DNA of 64,000 nucleotides from Lachnospiraceae bacterium (GCA_021770785.1 JAETQH010000003.1:62001-126000); one strand, 5' to 3'; numbered from the stretch's first letter, positions 19,334-28,527 are shown. A program made the numbers and translations. The notes: a model not told the origin generated them from the sequence alone.

Positions 19334-20671
19334 ATGAAAAAAGCGGCATTACATAATCTTGGCTGCAAAGTAAATGCTTATGAGACAGAGGCCATGCAGC
19401 ATATCTTAGAAGCGGCAGGTTACGAGATTGTGCCATTTACCGAAAAAGCGGATGTCTATGTGATAAATACCTGTTCTGTCACCAATATAGCGGACAGGAA
19501 GTCAAGGCAGATGCTTCATAAAGCGAAAAAAAACAATCCCTATGCTGTGGTGGTGGCGGCGGGCTGCTATGTGCAGACAAAAGAGGCGGAAACTGCCTTA
19601 GATGAGAGTATAGATATTATCATTGGGAATAATAAGAAACACGAGTTAGTGAAATTGCTGGAAAAATTTGAAGCAGAGAAAAAACAGGAAGAGACAAAGC
19701 AGAACAGGAAAGCGCAGCTTGCCAGTATAGCTGATATCAATCATGAAAAGCAGGAGTATGAGGAACTTTATTTAGAGAGGACGGCGGAGCATACCCGTGC
19801 CTTTTTGAAGGTGCAGGACGGCTGTAACCAGTTTTGCAGCTATTGTATCATTCCTTTTGCCAGAGGCAGGGTCAGAAGCAGAAAGGCGGAGGACGTGTTA
19901 GGGGAGGTGAGACGCCTTGCGGAACACGGTTACCGGGAGGTGGTGCTGACGGGAATTCATCTCAGCTCCTACGGGGCAGATACCGGGGACAGCCTTCTGC
20001 ATCTGATTGAACTGGTGCATGAGGTGGAGGGAATGAAGCGGATACGCCTCGGCAGCTTAGAGCCGCGGATTGTGACAGAGGATTTTGTGAAACGGCTTTC
20101 CCGGTTAGAAAAAATCTGCCCCCATTTCCATCTTTCCCTGCAAAGCGGGTGCGATACGGTGCTTGCCCGGATGAACCGGCGCTACGATACGGCGGAATAC
20201 GAGGCGGGCTGTCAGATGTTGCGGAAATATTTTTCCCACCCGGCTATCACCACCGATGTGATTGTGGGCTTTCCGGGGGAGACGGAGGAAGAATTTCAGA
20301 TTACGAAGGAATATTTAGAGCGGATTCATTTTTATGAAATGCACATTTTTAAATATTCCAGAAGAGAGGGCACGAAGGCGGCGGCGATGAAAAACCAGGT
20401 GCCGGAGCCGGAAAAAACCAGGCGCAGCGCTATTTTGCTGGATTTGGAGAAAAAAATGTCAGAGGAATTCCGCAATGCCTATCTTGGGGAAACGGTGACG
20501 GCGCTGTTAGAAGAAAAGATGGAATTTGAAGGAAAAACGTATTTTACAGGTTACACGAAGGAGTACGTGAAAGTGGCTTTTGAGGCAGGGAGCGACCTGA
20601 CAAATCAATTTGTAACAGGAAAAATTTCCGAACAATTAACCGGGGATATCTATCTTATGGTTGAATTTTAG
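19334..20671 (+). CDS. mtaB: tRNA t6A37 methylthiotransferase MtaB
   Basis: MtaB adds a methylthio group to t6A37 of tRNA using two iron-sulfur clusters. The N-terminal UPF0004 domain has three conserved cysteines in LGCKVN, NTCSVT and AAGCYVQ. The radical-SAM cluster motif CNQFCSYC covers Cys164, Cys168 and Cys171. A C-terminal TRAM domain follows. The LGCKVNAYE start is characteristic of MtaB rather than MiaB or RimO. Length is 445 residues. GGAGGG lies upstream of the ATG. Confidence 0.95.
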   Translation: MKKAALHNLGCKVNAYETEAMQHILEAAGYEIVPFTEKADVYVINTCSVTNIADRKSRQMLHKAKKNNPYAVVVAAGCYVQTKEAETALDESIDIIIGNNKKHELVKLLEKFEAEKKQEETKQNRKAQLASIADINHEKQEYEELYLERTAEHTRAFLKVQDGCNQFCSYCIIPFARGRVRSRKAEDVLGEVRRLAEHGYREVVLTGIHLSSYGADTGDSLLHLIELVHEVEGMKRIRLGSLEPRIVTEDFVKRLSRLEKICPHFHLSLQSGCDTVLARMNRRYDTAEYEAGCQMLRKYFSHPAITTDVIVGFPGETEEEFQITKEYLERIHFYEMHIFKYSRREGTKAAAMKNQVPEPEKTRRSAILLDLEKKMSEEFRNAYLGETVTALLEEKMEFEGKTYFTGYTKEYVKVAFEAGSDLTNQFVTGKISEQLTGDIYLMVEF

Positions 20672-20734
20672 GACAAACTATATTAAAATAATATACAGCA
20701 ATGCTTTTTGAGCAGGTATAAGGGCGTGATAAAT

Positions 20735-20998
20735 ATGCAGAATATCAATAATACACAATATTTCAAAGTGGAAAAGGAACCGGAGCTGAAAGTGGGAGAC
20801 ATTTTAGAGATTGTCTATCATGCACTCAGTGAAAAAGGCTATAATCCGGTGAATCAGATTGTTGGATATATTATGTCTGGAGATCCTACTTACATTACCA
20901 GCCATAATAATGCAAGAAGCCTGATTATGAAGGTAGAACGTGACGAGTTGGTGGAAGAAGTATTAAAATCTTATATCAGAAACAATCGTTGGTCGTAG
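20735..20998 (+). CDS. IreB family regulatory phosphoprotein
   Basis: This 87-residue member of the UPF0297/IreB family begins [15 protein letters not shown] and contains the conserved [20 protein letters not shown] and [14 protein letters not shown] blocks. In Enterococcus IreB is a small substrate of the Ser/Thr kinase IreK that restrains cephalosporin resistance. I chose ATG 20735 because it follows AAGGGCG and matches the family start; a TTG nine codons upstream is less plausible. It is the first gene of the conserved ireB-ruvX-DUF1292 group. Confidence 0.92.
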   Translation: MQNINNTQYFKVEKEPELKVGDILEIVYHALSEKGYNPVNQIVGYIMSGDPTYITSHNNARSLIMKVERDELVEEVLKSYIRNNRWS

Positions 20999-21011
20999 TA
21001 ACGGAGAGAGT

Positions 21012-21449
21012 ATGCGGATTTTAGGATTAGATTTTGGCTCAAAGACTGTCGGCGTGGCAGTCAGCGACGAGCTTTTGTTGACGGCACAGGGACTGGAAAT
21101 CGTAAGACGACAGTCTCCTAATAAGTTGCGCCAGACATTGGCGAGGATTCAGGAGATTGTGACGGAATATCAGGTGGAGCGCATTGTGTTAGGTTTCCCG
21201 AAAAACATGAACAATACCGAGGGAGAGCGTTGCGAGAAAACCAAAGAATTTAAAGAAATGTTAGAACGACGCACCGGCTTAGAGGTGGTATTGTGGGACG
21301 AGCGGCTCACGACAGTTTCAGCAGATAAGTACATGATGGAAACGGGTATCCGGAGAGAAAACCGCAAGCAGTATGTGGATGAGATTGCGGCAGTTTTTAT
21401 TTTACAGGGATATCTGGATTTTCTGGGTCATGAGAAGGTTTCTGTCTGA
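21012..21449 (+). CDS. ruvX: RuvX/YqgF family Holliday-junction resolvase-like nuclease
   Basis: This is a 145-residue RNase H-fold nuclease with the N-terminal [19 protein letters not shown] strand carrying the first catalytic Asp, the [10 protein letters not shown] segment, WDERLTTV with Asp/Glu, and [15 protein letters not shown] with the last acidic residue. Family members act on recombination intermediates or in 16S rRNA 5' processing. It starts 13 bases after ireB behind GGAGAG. The length is normal and all acidic residues are present. Confidence 0.93.
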   Translation: MRILGLDFGSKTVGVAVSDELLLTAQGLEIVRRQSPNKLRQTLARIQEIVTEYQVERIVLGFPKNMNNTEGERCEKTKEFKEMLERRTGLEVVLWDERLTTVSADKYMMETGIRRENRKQYVDEIAAVFILQGYLDFLGHEKVSV

Positions 21450-21495
21450 GACGGATGACGGCAGGAAAATCAAAAGGAAAGGAAATGGTTCGTCA

Positions 21496-21759
21496 ATGGA
21501 GAAAGTAACATTTGTTGACCCGGAAACAAAAGAAGAACTACAGTTTTTTGTGGTGGAAGAGACACAGATTAACGGAATCCGGTATCTTTTTGTGACAGAG
21601 GAAGAGGACGGTGACTGTGATGCCTATATTTTAAAAGAGATTGCGGCAGAGGAAGAGGATTCTGTCTACGAGATGGTGGAAGATGATACGGAGCTTGCGG
21701 CAGTAGGAAAAATTTTTGCAGAATTGATTGAGGACGCGGACATTGAATATGAAAAATAA
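21496..21759 (+). CDS. DUF1292 family protein (YrzB-like)
   Basis: This is an acidic 87-residue protein with the DUF1292 pattern (FVDPETKEELQFFVVEETQINGIRYLFV, then a Glu/Asp-rich second half). Its function is unknown. The trio IreB, RuvX and DUF1292 is conserved across Firmicutes, which suggests co-expression. I chose ATG 21496 because the 41 codons upstream overlap ruvX in another frame and have no suitable ribosome site. Confidence 0.88.
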   Translation: MEKVTFVDPETKEELQFFVVEETQINGIRYLFVTEEEDGDCDAYILKEIAAEEEDSVYEMVEDDTELAAVGKIFAELIEDADIEYEK

Positions 21760-21847
21760 GGAATTAGAACTGACAACGATCAGTGAGGAAGTAAAAGCAA
21801 CAGAAAAGAGAAAAACAGAGCGGAAAAAAAATAACGGAGGTAAGAAT

Positions 21848-23512
21848 TTGAAAAAAGAAAAAAGTTCAAAGCTGAAGATTATTCCATTGGGCGGCTTAGA
21901 GCAGATTGGAATGAATATTACAGCTTTCGAATATGAAGACAATATTATTGTGGTGGACTGCGGTCTGTCCTTTCCGGAAGATGACATGTACGGAATCGAT
22001 TTGGTTATCCCGGATATCACTTATTTAAAAGATAATATTGAAAAAGTAAAGGGATTTTTCATTACCCATGGCCATGAGGACCATATCGGTGCGATCCCTT
22101 ATGTGTTAAAAGAGGTCAATGTACCAATTTATGCCACGAAACTGACCATCGGTATCATTGAGCATAAATTAAAAGAGCACAACATGCTCACAAAGGTAAA
22201 ACGAAAAGTAGTAAAATACGGACAGCACATCAACTTAGGCTGCTTCCGTGTGGAATTTATCAAGACGAACCATAGCATTCAGGATGCGGCAGCCCTTGCC
22301 ATTTATTCTCCGGCAGGCACCGTAATCCATACCGGGGACTTTAAGGTGGACTACACCCCGGTATTCGGTGATGCCATTGATTTACAGCGTTTCGGCGAGA
22401 TTGGAAAAAAAGGCGTGTTAGCGTTGATGTGCGACAGTACCAATGCGGAGCGCCCCGGCTTTACCATGTCGGAAAAGACAGTGGGAAAAGCCTTTGACGA
22501 GATTTTTGCAGACCATAAAAATACCCGTATTATTATTGCTACCTTTGCCTCTAACGTGGACCGTGTACAGCAGATTATCAACACGGCGTACAAATACGGC
22601 AGAAAGGTAGTGGTTGAGGGACGAAGCATGGTAAATATTATCGGAACCGCTTCGGAGCTCGGCTATATCAACATTCCCGATAATACACTCATTGACATAG
22701 AAGAATTAAAGAGCTATCCGGATGAGAAGACCGTGCTCATTACCACAGGCAGCCAGGGCGAATCCATGGCGGCATTGTCCCGGATGGCATCCGGCATTCA
22801 CAAGAAAGTGACGATTAAGCCCAATGACACCATTGTATTAAGCTCCAATCCAATTCCGGGAAATGAAAAAGCCGTTTCCCGTATCATCAACGAGCTTTCC
22901 ATGAAGGGCGCCAACGTGATTTTCCAGGATGTGCACGTATCCGGTCATGCCTGTCAGGAGGAAATCAAGCTGATTTATTCCCTGGTAAGACCGAAATATG
23001 CCATTCCGGTACATGGCGAGTACCGCCATTTAATTGCACAGGCGAGAGTGGCAGAAGAGCTTGGAATCAACAAGGACAATATTTTCATTTTATCCTCAGG
23101 AGATGTGCTGGAATTAGACGAGGAAAGCGCAGACGTTACCGGAAAAGTCCATGTGGGCGATATTATGGTAGACGGACTCGGCGTCGGAGATGTAGGAAAT
23201 ATTGTGCTCCGTGACAGACAGCACTTAGCGGAGGACGGTATCATTATCGTAGTCCTTACCCTAGAGGGCGGTTCAGGACAGCTCCTTGCCGGGCCGGACA
23301 TCGTATCCCGCGGTTTCGTTTACGTCAGAGGTGCGGAGAGCCTGATGGAAGAGGCAAAGCATCTGTTAGACGATAAAATGCAGTACTGCATGGATCGCAA
23401 CATCACCGACTGGGGTAAGATTAAGAACGAAATCAAAGATTCTTTAGGCGATTTTGTCTGGAAGGAAACCAAGAGACGGCCGATGATTATGCCGATTATT
23501 ATGGAAGTTTAG
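21848..23512 (+). CDS. rnj: Ribonuclease J
   Basis: RNase J is a metallo-beta-lactamase nuclease with 5'-exo and endonuclease activity in mRNA decay and rRNA maturation. The signature HGHEDHIGA and the later HTGDFKVDY, MCDSTNAERPG and HGEYRHL (beta-CASP) motifs are present. I place the start at TTG 21848 because AACGGAGG lies exactly 7 bases upstream, which gives 554 residues, the usual family length. The frame is open back to an ATG at 21749 that overlaps the DUF1292 stop. That longer form would add a Lys/Glu-rich tail and cannot be excluded. Confidence 0.93.
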   Translation: MKKEKSSKLKIIPLGGLEQIGMNITAFEYEDNIIVVDCGLSFPEDDMYGIDLVIPDITYLKDNIEKVKGFFITHGHEDHIGAIPYVLKEVNVPIYATKLTIGIIEHKLKEHNMLTKVKRKVVKYGQHINLGCFRVEFIKTNHSIQDAAALAIYSPAGTVIHTGDFKVDYTPVFGDAIDLQRFGEIGKKGVLALMCDSTNAERPGFTMSEKTVGKAFDEIFADHKNTRIIIATFASNVDRVQQIINTAYKYGRKVVVEGRSMVNIIGTASELGYINIPDNTLIDIEELKSYPDEKTVLITTGSQGESMAALSRMASGIHKKVTIKPNDTIVLSSNPIPGNEKAVSRIINELSMKGANVIFQDVHVSGHACQEEIKLIYSLVRPKYAIPVHGEYRHLIAQARVAEELGINKDNIFILSSGDVLELDEESADVTGKVHVGDIMVDGLGVGDVGNIVLRDRQHLAEDGIIIVVLTLEGGSGQLLAGPDIVSRGFVYVRGAESLMEEAKHLLDDKMQYCMDRNITDWGKIKNEIKDSLGDFVWKETKRRPMIMPIIMEV

Positions 23513-23553
23513 TGACACAAAATTTTTGAGGCAGCGGCAGGGGGAAGAAAGGA

Positions 23554-23973
23554 ATGGCAGCAGCGATGAACTTGAACAAAATAGTTTTTAAATTTGTCAG
23601 ATTCAGTTTCTCAATTCTGGTGATGCTGTTAGTGGTGGTATGCTTAGTAAAACTGGGAACTTTCTGCTATGAATTTGGTTACCGTGTATTTACGGAAGCG
23701 CCCATGGAAGAAACTCCGGGAACGGAAAAGGCCGTGGAAATAACCGCAGATATGTCAGAGGGCGATATCGGAAAGCTGTTGAAGGAAAAAGGGTTGGTGC
23801 GGGACGCAAAGCTTTTCTATGCCCAGCTGAAACTGTCTGCTTACGCAGGAAAGTTAAGACCAGGCACCTACACCCTGAATACCTCCATGACAGCAAAAGA
23901 AATGATGGTAATTATGGCAACCGTACCCGAGGGGGAGACGGAAACTGAGAGTGAGGCAGGAGCAACGCCGTGA
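23554..23973 (+). CDS. MltG-like membrane protein without catalytic domain
   Basis: This 139-residue protein has one transmembrane helix at about 12-36. A LysM-like subdomain typical of the N-terminal part of the endolytic transglycosylase MltG follows (GDIGKLLKEKGLVRDAKLFYAQLKLS, then LRPGTYTLNTSMTAKEMMVIMA). The transglycosylase domain with its catalytic Glu is missing; the protein ends in an acidic tail. It may be a stand-alone peptidoglycan or assembly factor. It ends inside the start of the next gene, overlapping GTGA by 4 bases, so the two are coupled. It is unlikely to be a fragment because the tail is clean and the spacing is operon-like. Confidence 0.75.
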   Translation: MAAAMNLNKIVFKFVRFSFSILVMLLVVVCLVKLGTFCYEFGYRVFTEAPMEETPGTEKAVEITADMSEGDIGKLLKEKGLVRDAKLFYAQLKLSAYAGKLRPGTYTLNTSMTAKEMMVIMATVPEGETETESEAGATP

Positions 23974-24626
23974 TAGTAGACGAAAGACTGGTTACCTATA
24001 TCAATTCCCTTGACACAGGCAACACAGAAATTTTAGACCGGATAGAAAAAGAAGCCATAGAAACCTATGTGCCCATTATCCGAAAAGAAATGCAGCAGTA
24101 CTTAAAACTGCTTCTTTCCATAAAAAAACCGGAGAAAATATTAGAGGTAGGTACAGCGGTAGGTTTTTCCGCCCTTCTGATGGCAGAATGCAATCCCGTC
24201 CCCTGCCACATTACCACCATAGAAAACTACGAAAAACGCATTCCCCTCGCCCGGGAAAACTTCCGCCGCGCCGGAAAAGAATCCCAAATCACTCTCCTAG
24301 AGGGCGATGCCGCCGACATTTTAAAAACCTTAGAAGAACCCTACGACTTCATCTTCATGGATGCCGCCAAAGGACAATACATTCACTTCCTGCCTGACAT
24401 CCTGCGCCTTTTGGCAAAGGACGGCATCCTGGTTTCCGACAACGTACTACAAGACGGCGACATCATCGAATCCCGCTTTATCGTAACCCGCAGAAACCGC
24501 ACCATCCACAAGCGGATGCGTGACTACCTATACGAACTGACCCACAACGAAGAACTCATAACCTCCGTTCTTCCTATAGGCGATGGAATTACGGTAAGCA
24601 CCCGAATTTCACCCAAATGCACCTAA
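23970..24626 (+). CDS. SAM-dependent O-methyltransferase, TrmR-like
   Basis: This 218-residue class I methyltransferase of the caffeoyl-CoA O-methyltransferase (family 3) type contains ILEVGTAVGFSALLMAE as SAM motif I, ITTIENYEKR, and FIFMDAAKGQY with the metal-binding acidic residues. In Bacillus the neighbour of two U32 proteins is TrmR, which methylates 5-hydroxyuridine at tRNA position 34. Here a U32 protein also follows, which supports the same role. It begins at GTG overlapping the previous stop. From about 24180 the coding strand becomes C-rich compared with neighbouring genes. Confidence 0.85.
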   Translation: MIVDERLVTYINSLDTGNTEILDRIEKEAIETYVPIIRKEMQQYLKLLLSIKKPEKILEVGTAVGFSALLMAECNPVPCHITTIENYEKRIPLARENFRRAGKESQITLLEGDAADILKTLEEPYDFIFMDAAKGQYIHFLPDILRLLAKDGILVSDNVLQDGDIIESRFIVTRRNRTIHKRMRDYLYELTHNEELITSVLPIGDGITVSTRISPKCT

Positions 24627-24668
24627 ACTATCGTAGCAAGTACGTGCGTAAAGTTTCGCCAATAAACA

Positions 24669-24819
24669 GCTTGGAACGGCAGGCATTTTTGGCAGACCCT
24701 TCCAAGGGTGCCGGTGCTTAACGAGGTTTTTTCGAGTTTAGAATCCGCTGCGTTCCAGCATCACCGCAGGTGCTGCGGGAGCGAGAGCGTGTCAGACAAA
24801 AATGCCTGCCGTTCCAAGC
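24669..24819. repeat. 151-bp palindromic element inside the trmR-trhP gap
   Basis: A perfect 23-bp inverted repeat (24669-24691 with 24797-24819) encloses about 105 bases. Partial pairing continues inward for six more bases, and an inner hairpin (CAGCATCACC with GGTGCTG around 24756-24776) is present. Nothing is encoded inside. It resembles a MITE- or REP-like element. It has no similarity that I can see to the cloverleaf repeats elsewhere in the window. Confidence 0.75.
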
Positions 24820-24871
24820 GTCCCTATTGAAGAACCTAACGAAAACCATTGAAAGGATACCCCCCAACGTA

Positions 24872-26095
24872 ATGAGAACCCCCGAACTATTAATCCCAGC
24901 CAGCAGCCTAGAAGTCTTAAAAATCGCCGTCATCTTCGGTGCCGATGCCGTCTACATCGGCGGTGAAGCCTTCGGTCTCCGTGCCAAAGCCAAAAACTTT
25001 TCCATGGAAGAGATCAAAGAAGGCATAACCTTCGCCCACGCCCATGACGTAAAAGTCTACATCACCGCCAACATACTGGCGCACAACAGTGATTTAGCGG
25101 GCGCAAGAGAGTACTTCACCGAGCTTTGTACCGTCAAACCCGACGCACTGATTATCTCAGACCCCGGCATGTTCCGGTTAGCGCAGGAGGTCTGTCCCGA
25201 AATTGAATTGCACATCAGCACCCAGGCAAATAACACCAACTATGCAACCTACCGTTTCTGGCATGAGTTAGGGGCAAAAAGAGTGGTGTCCGCTAGAGAG
25301 CTTTCTTTAGAAGAAATCAAAGAAATCCGTGCCAATATCCCGGACGATTTAGAGATAGAAACCTTTATCCACGGCGCCATGTGCATTTCCTATTCCGGAA
25401 GGTGCCTGTTATCCAACTATTTCACCGGAAGAGATGCCAATCAGGGGGCGTGCACGCATCCCTGCCGCTGGAAATACTCCATCGTGGAGGAAACGAGACC
25501 GGGCGAATATATGCCGGTTTATGAAAATGAGAGAGGAACTTATATTTTCAACTCCAAAGACCTCTGCATGATAGAGCATATTCCGGAATTAATAGAATCA
25601 GGTATTGACAGTTTTAAAATAGAGGGTAGAATGAAGACAGCACTATATGTGGCAACGGTAGCGAGAACCTACCGGAAGGCCATTGACGATTACAGGGAAT
25701 CGCCGGAGCTTTACAGGGAACATCTTCCCTGGTATTTAGACCAGATATCAAATTGTACCTACCGTCAGTTTACCACCGGATTTTTCTTCGGAAAACCTTC
25801 GGAGGAAGCCCAGATTTACGATAACAACACGTACCTTAAGGAATACACGTACCTTGGAATCGCAGGGGAGCCAAACGAAGAGGGGCTTTACCGGATAGAG
25901 CAGCGGAATAAGTTTTCCGTGGGCGAGGAAATCGAGGTGATGAAGCCAAACGGAGAGAACCGTAAGGTGACGGTCCGCCGGATTTTAGACGAGGAGGGCA
26001 ATGAGATGGAGTCTGCACCCCATCCGAAGCAGGTGTTATATATTGATTTGGGTGAGCCGTTAGACAGATATGATATATTGCGAAGAAAGGAATAG
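24872..26095 (+). CDS. U32 family peptidase, TrhP-like tRNA hydroxylation protein
   Basis: This 407-residue U32 protein has the family blocks RTPELLIPASSLEVLK, GADAVYIGGEAFGLRAKAKNF, and SYSGRCLLSNYFTGRDANQGACTHPCRW, whose cysteines could hold an iron-sulfur cluster. A C-terminal beta-barrel follows. In Bacillus and E. coli this group (TrhP) makes 5-hydroxyuridine in tRNA from prephenate, and the adjacent TrmR-like enzyme would methylate it. I chose ATG 24872 by alignment to the family start; the nearest AAAGGA is 14 bases away, which is far. The 34 codons upstream run through the palindromic repeat and look non-coding. Confidence 0.88.
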   Translation: MRTPELLIPASSLEVLKIAVIFGADAVYIGGEAFGLRAKAKNFSMEEIKEGITFAHAHDVKVYITANILAHNSDLAGAREYFTELCTVKPDALIISDPGMFRLAQEVCPEIELHISTQANNTNYATYRFWHELGAKRVVSARELSLEEIKEIRANIPDDLEIETFIHGAMCISYSGRCLLSNYFTGRDANQGACTHPCRWKYSIVEETRPGEYMPVYENERGTYIFNSKDLCMIEHIPELIESGIDSFKIEGRMKTALYVATVARTYRKAIDDYRESPELYREHLPWYLDQISNCTYRQFTTGFFFGKPSEEAQIYDNNTYLKEYTYLGIAGEPNEEGLYRIEQRNKFSVGEEIEVMKPNGENRKVTVRRILDEEGNEMESAPHPKQVLYIDLGEPLDRYDILRRKE

Positions 26096-26108
26096 GAGGG
26101 TGATTACC

Positions 26109-27167
26109 ATGAAAGAGGAAAAGTATGTTGCATACGTGGGCACCTATACCCATGAGAATAGTGTAGGAATCCATATTTACGATGTGGATGTGGAAAAGGG
26201 GCAGCTGCATGAGCGCAAGGTTGTGCCTATCAACAATCCGTCGGATTTAGTGGTTTCTAAGAATAAGAAATATTTGTACTCTATTGCGGACGAGGGCGTG
26301 GAGGCCTTTCGGATATTGCCGGACGGCGACTTAGAGGCAATGAATAAGCAGTGGATTGGCGGCATGAGAGGCTGCTATGTGGAGACAGATAATGAGAACC
26401 ACTTCCTCTTTGTGGGAGGACATCATGACGGGCGTGTCACCATGATGCGGCTTTTGCCGGACGGAAGCATCGGTGAGATTGCAGACGGTATTTTCCATAA
26501 GGGGACGGGAAAAGTCAGCGACAGACATAACAGTGTGCCTCATGTGGACTGCGTGAAGCTGACACCGGACCAACAGTTTTTATGTGCTGTGGACAACGGG
26601 CTTGACCAGGTAAAGATTTACCGGGTGGATTATGAATTTGGCAAGTTAAAATTGATTGATATTATCCGAGGACCTCTGGATTCTGCTCCCCGTATGATAC
26701 GTTTTTCCAGAAACGGAAAATTCGCATACATATTGTATGAATTGTTGAATGTGGTGGAGGTTTATAAATACAGCCTCAAGAATAACCAGCCGGTATTTGA
26801 GAAGATACAGACCATTTCCACGGAATATAAGGATGATGAGGATATCTGCTCTGCTTCCGGCATGGAGATTTCAAGGAGCGGCAAATACCTGTTCTGCTCG
26901 AATGCAGGGGTAAATTCCGTAGTGGTATTTTCCATTAATGAGGAGACCGGGGAGCTGACCGAGACATTCCGCACCAAAGTGGACAGTGAATATCCGAAAG
27001 TGTTGGCGGTTTATCCCGATGAGAAGCATTACCTGACTTTAAACAACGCTTCTAACGAAATCGTCTCTTATACCATCAACTATGAAAACGGTTACTCCCT
27101 GCAGGCTGGAGCCCCGGTGAAGGTGGATAAGCCGAATTGTATTTATATTTTAAGAATAGAAGAATAA
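26109..27167 (+). CDS. Lactonase-family seven-bladed beta-propeller protein
   Basis: This 352-residue protein belongs to the 6-phosphogluconolactonase (YbhE/Pgl) propeller family, beginning VAYVGTYTHENSVGIHIYDVD. Repeated blade motifs include NPSDLVVSKNKKYLY, HVDCVKLTPDQQFLCAVDNGLDQ, SAPRMIRFSRNGKFAYILYEL and GMEISRSGKYLFCSNAGVNS. It is probably cytoplasmic. GGAGGG at 26095-26100 sets the ATG at 26109. Enzymatic hydrolysis of 6-phosphogluconolactone is the family role but the substrate is not proven here. It lies 13 bases after the U32 gene and is followed by a terminator. Confidence 0.85.
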   Translation: MKEEKYVAYVGTYTHENSVGIHIYDVDVEKGQLHERKVVPINNPSDLVVSKNKKYLYSIADEGVEAFRILPDGDLEAMNKQWIGGMRGCYVETDNENHFLFVGGHHDGRVTMMRLLPDGSIGEIADGIFHKGTGKVSDRHNSVPHVDCVKLTPDQQFLCAVDNGLDQVKIYRVDYEFGKLKLIDIIRGPLDSAPRMIRFSRNGKFAYILYELLNVVEVYKYSLKNNQPVFEKIQTISTEYKDDEDICSASGMEISRSGKYLFCSNAGVNSVVVFSINEETGELTETFRTKVDSEYPKVLAVYPDEKHYLTLNNASNEIVSYTINYENGYSLQAGAPVKVDKPNCIYILRIEE

Positions 27168-27171
27168 CATA

Positions 27172-27202
27172 AAAATGCAGTCCATTGCGGGCTGCATTTT
27201 TT
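27172..27202 (+). terminator. Terminator after the lactonase-family gene
   Basis: AAAATGCAG (27172-27180) pairs with CTGCATTTT (27192-27200) and continues into a T-run. It is a canonical Rho-independent terminator. The remaining 200 bases before the next gene hold nothing I can name. Confidence 0.9.
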
Positions 27203-27411
27203 GCAGGATAGGAAATTCCAAGATGTGGGAAAAGGGAAAAGCCGCAAAATTCCTATGAGCCGAAACTGTCGGACAGGTAAAGCTCTTATTTTAGGGAAAA
27301 GAATCAAAAACATGGCATGTTATCTCTCAAAGCGGATAAACTAAAGAATAGCAAGAATTTTCTTTCCTCCGGCAGGCTGCGGGGGAAAGCAGCAGGAGTA
27401 AGGGGCAGGCT

Positions 27412-28527
27412 ATGAGAGACGAAGAGAAGATACAACGGCAAAAGGATTTTCTGGTGGGCATTGCATTCTGGGGTGTCTGGGGCGTGATTGCCTTTCTTTT
27501 TTTGAAAGCGGCGGGGTCTGTGCTGCTGCCCTTTGTCATTGCCTTTGCCGTGGCGTGGATGTTGGCAAAGCCGGTGGACTTCATCACGGAAAAACTCCGT
27601 TTGAGGCGGAGCATTGGGGCAGTTGCCGCAGTCCTGCTTTTTTATGTGCTGCTGGGTGTTATCGTCTATTTTGCGGGAAGCCGCCTGCTCCATCTGATTT
27701 ATGATACCTTTTATGAAATGTCTTATTTCTTTTCCGACACAGTGATTCCCGTGCTGCAAAAATTTTTTTCCTGGCTGGAGAAGCTATTGGAGTCCTTTAC
27801 GCCTGCATCGCCGGGCATCATGGGACGGGGAGCGTTGGTTTCTTCGGCGGAAACCGCTTCTGCCGGAGGGCTGGAAAAAGCGGGCAAAGTGGTTTCGGAG
27901 CTGTCGGGAGACTTAATTACAGGTGTCTCTGACATGGCGGCGGGCATTCCCGGGATTTTGATGAAAATGCTGATAGCGGTGATTGCCACCATATTTATGG
28001 AGGTGGAGTTTCACGGAATCATGAGCTTTTTAAAAAAGCAGGTGCCGGAAAAATACCGGAAAATGTTCTCGGACGGGAAATGCTATGTGACGGGAACGTT
28101 GGGGAAATGTATCTGGTCTTATTGTTTGATTTTCGGGCTGACCTTTTTGGAGCTGTGGGTGGGGCTTTGTATTCTGGGAATTGACGGAGCGGTGTTGATT
28201 GCCTTTATCATCGCAGTGTTAGACATTCTCCCCGTATTAGGAACCGGCACGGTGCTGCTGCCCTGGTCCGTCATTGCCTTTGCTTCGGGAAATGCGGGGA
28301 TGGGAGCGGGAGTTTTGATTCTCTACCTGTTTATCACAGTGGTGCGGAATATCATTGAGCCGAAGCTGGTGGGGCACCAGATGGGGCTCTCCCCGGTGGT
28401 CATGTTGCCCTGTATGCTGGTGGGATTGAAGTTTTTCGGTATCATTGGGTTGTTTTTGGTGCCCCTTGGGGTGGCGTTTCTGAAAAGTTTAAATGACAGG
28501 GGTGTGATTCACCTGTTCCGTACCTGA
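27412..28527 (+). CDS. AI-2E family membrane protein (YtvI/PerM-like)
   Basis: This 371-residue multi-spanning membrane protein belongs to the AI-2E transporter (PF01594) family. There are two N-terminal helices (VIAFLFLKAAGSVLLPFVIAF), a long extracytoplasmic stretch, and the conserved C-terminal bundle with VLDILPVLGTGTVLLPW and RNIIEPKLVGHQMGLSPV. Relatives in spore formers (YtvI) are sporulation proteins, while the name comes from TqsA; ion or metabolite transport is equally possible. Its 3' end overlaps the convergent AraC gene by 39 bases. Confidence 0.85.
   Translation: MRDEEKIQRQKDFLVGIAFWGVWGVIAFLFLKAAGSVLLPFVIAFAVAWMLAKPVDFITEKLRLRRSIGAVAAVLLFYVLLGVIVYFAGSRLLHLIYDTFYEMSYFFSDTVIPVLQKFFSWLEKLLESFTPASPGIMGRGALVSSAETASAGGLEKAGKVVSELSGDLITGVSDMAAGIPGILMKMLIAVIATIFMEVEFHGIMSFLKKQVPEKYRKMFSDGKCYVTGTLGKCIWSYCLIFGLTFLELWVGLCILGIDGAVLIAFIIAVLDILPVLGTGTVLLPWSVIAFASGNAGMGAGVLILYLFITVVRNIIEPKLVGHQMGLSPVVMLPCMLVGLKFFGIIGLFLVPLGVAFLKSLNDRGVIHLFRT

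Noticed and set aside
24669-24819. Riboswitch in front of the U32 gene
   Set aside because: The perfect terminal inverted repeat with no conserved riboswitch core fits a palindromic repeat better than a ligand-binding RNA.
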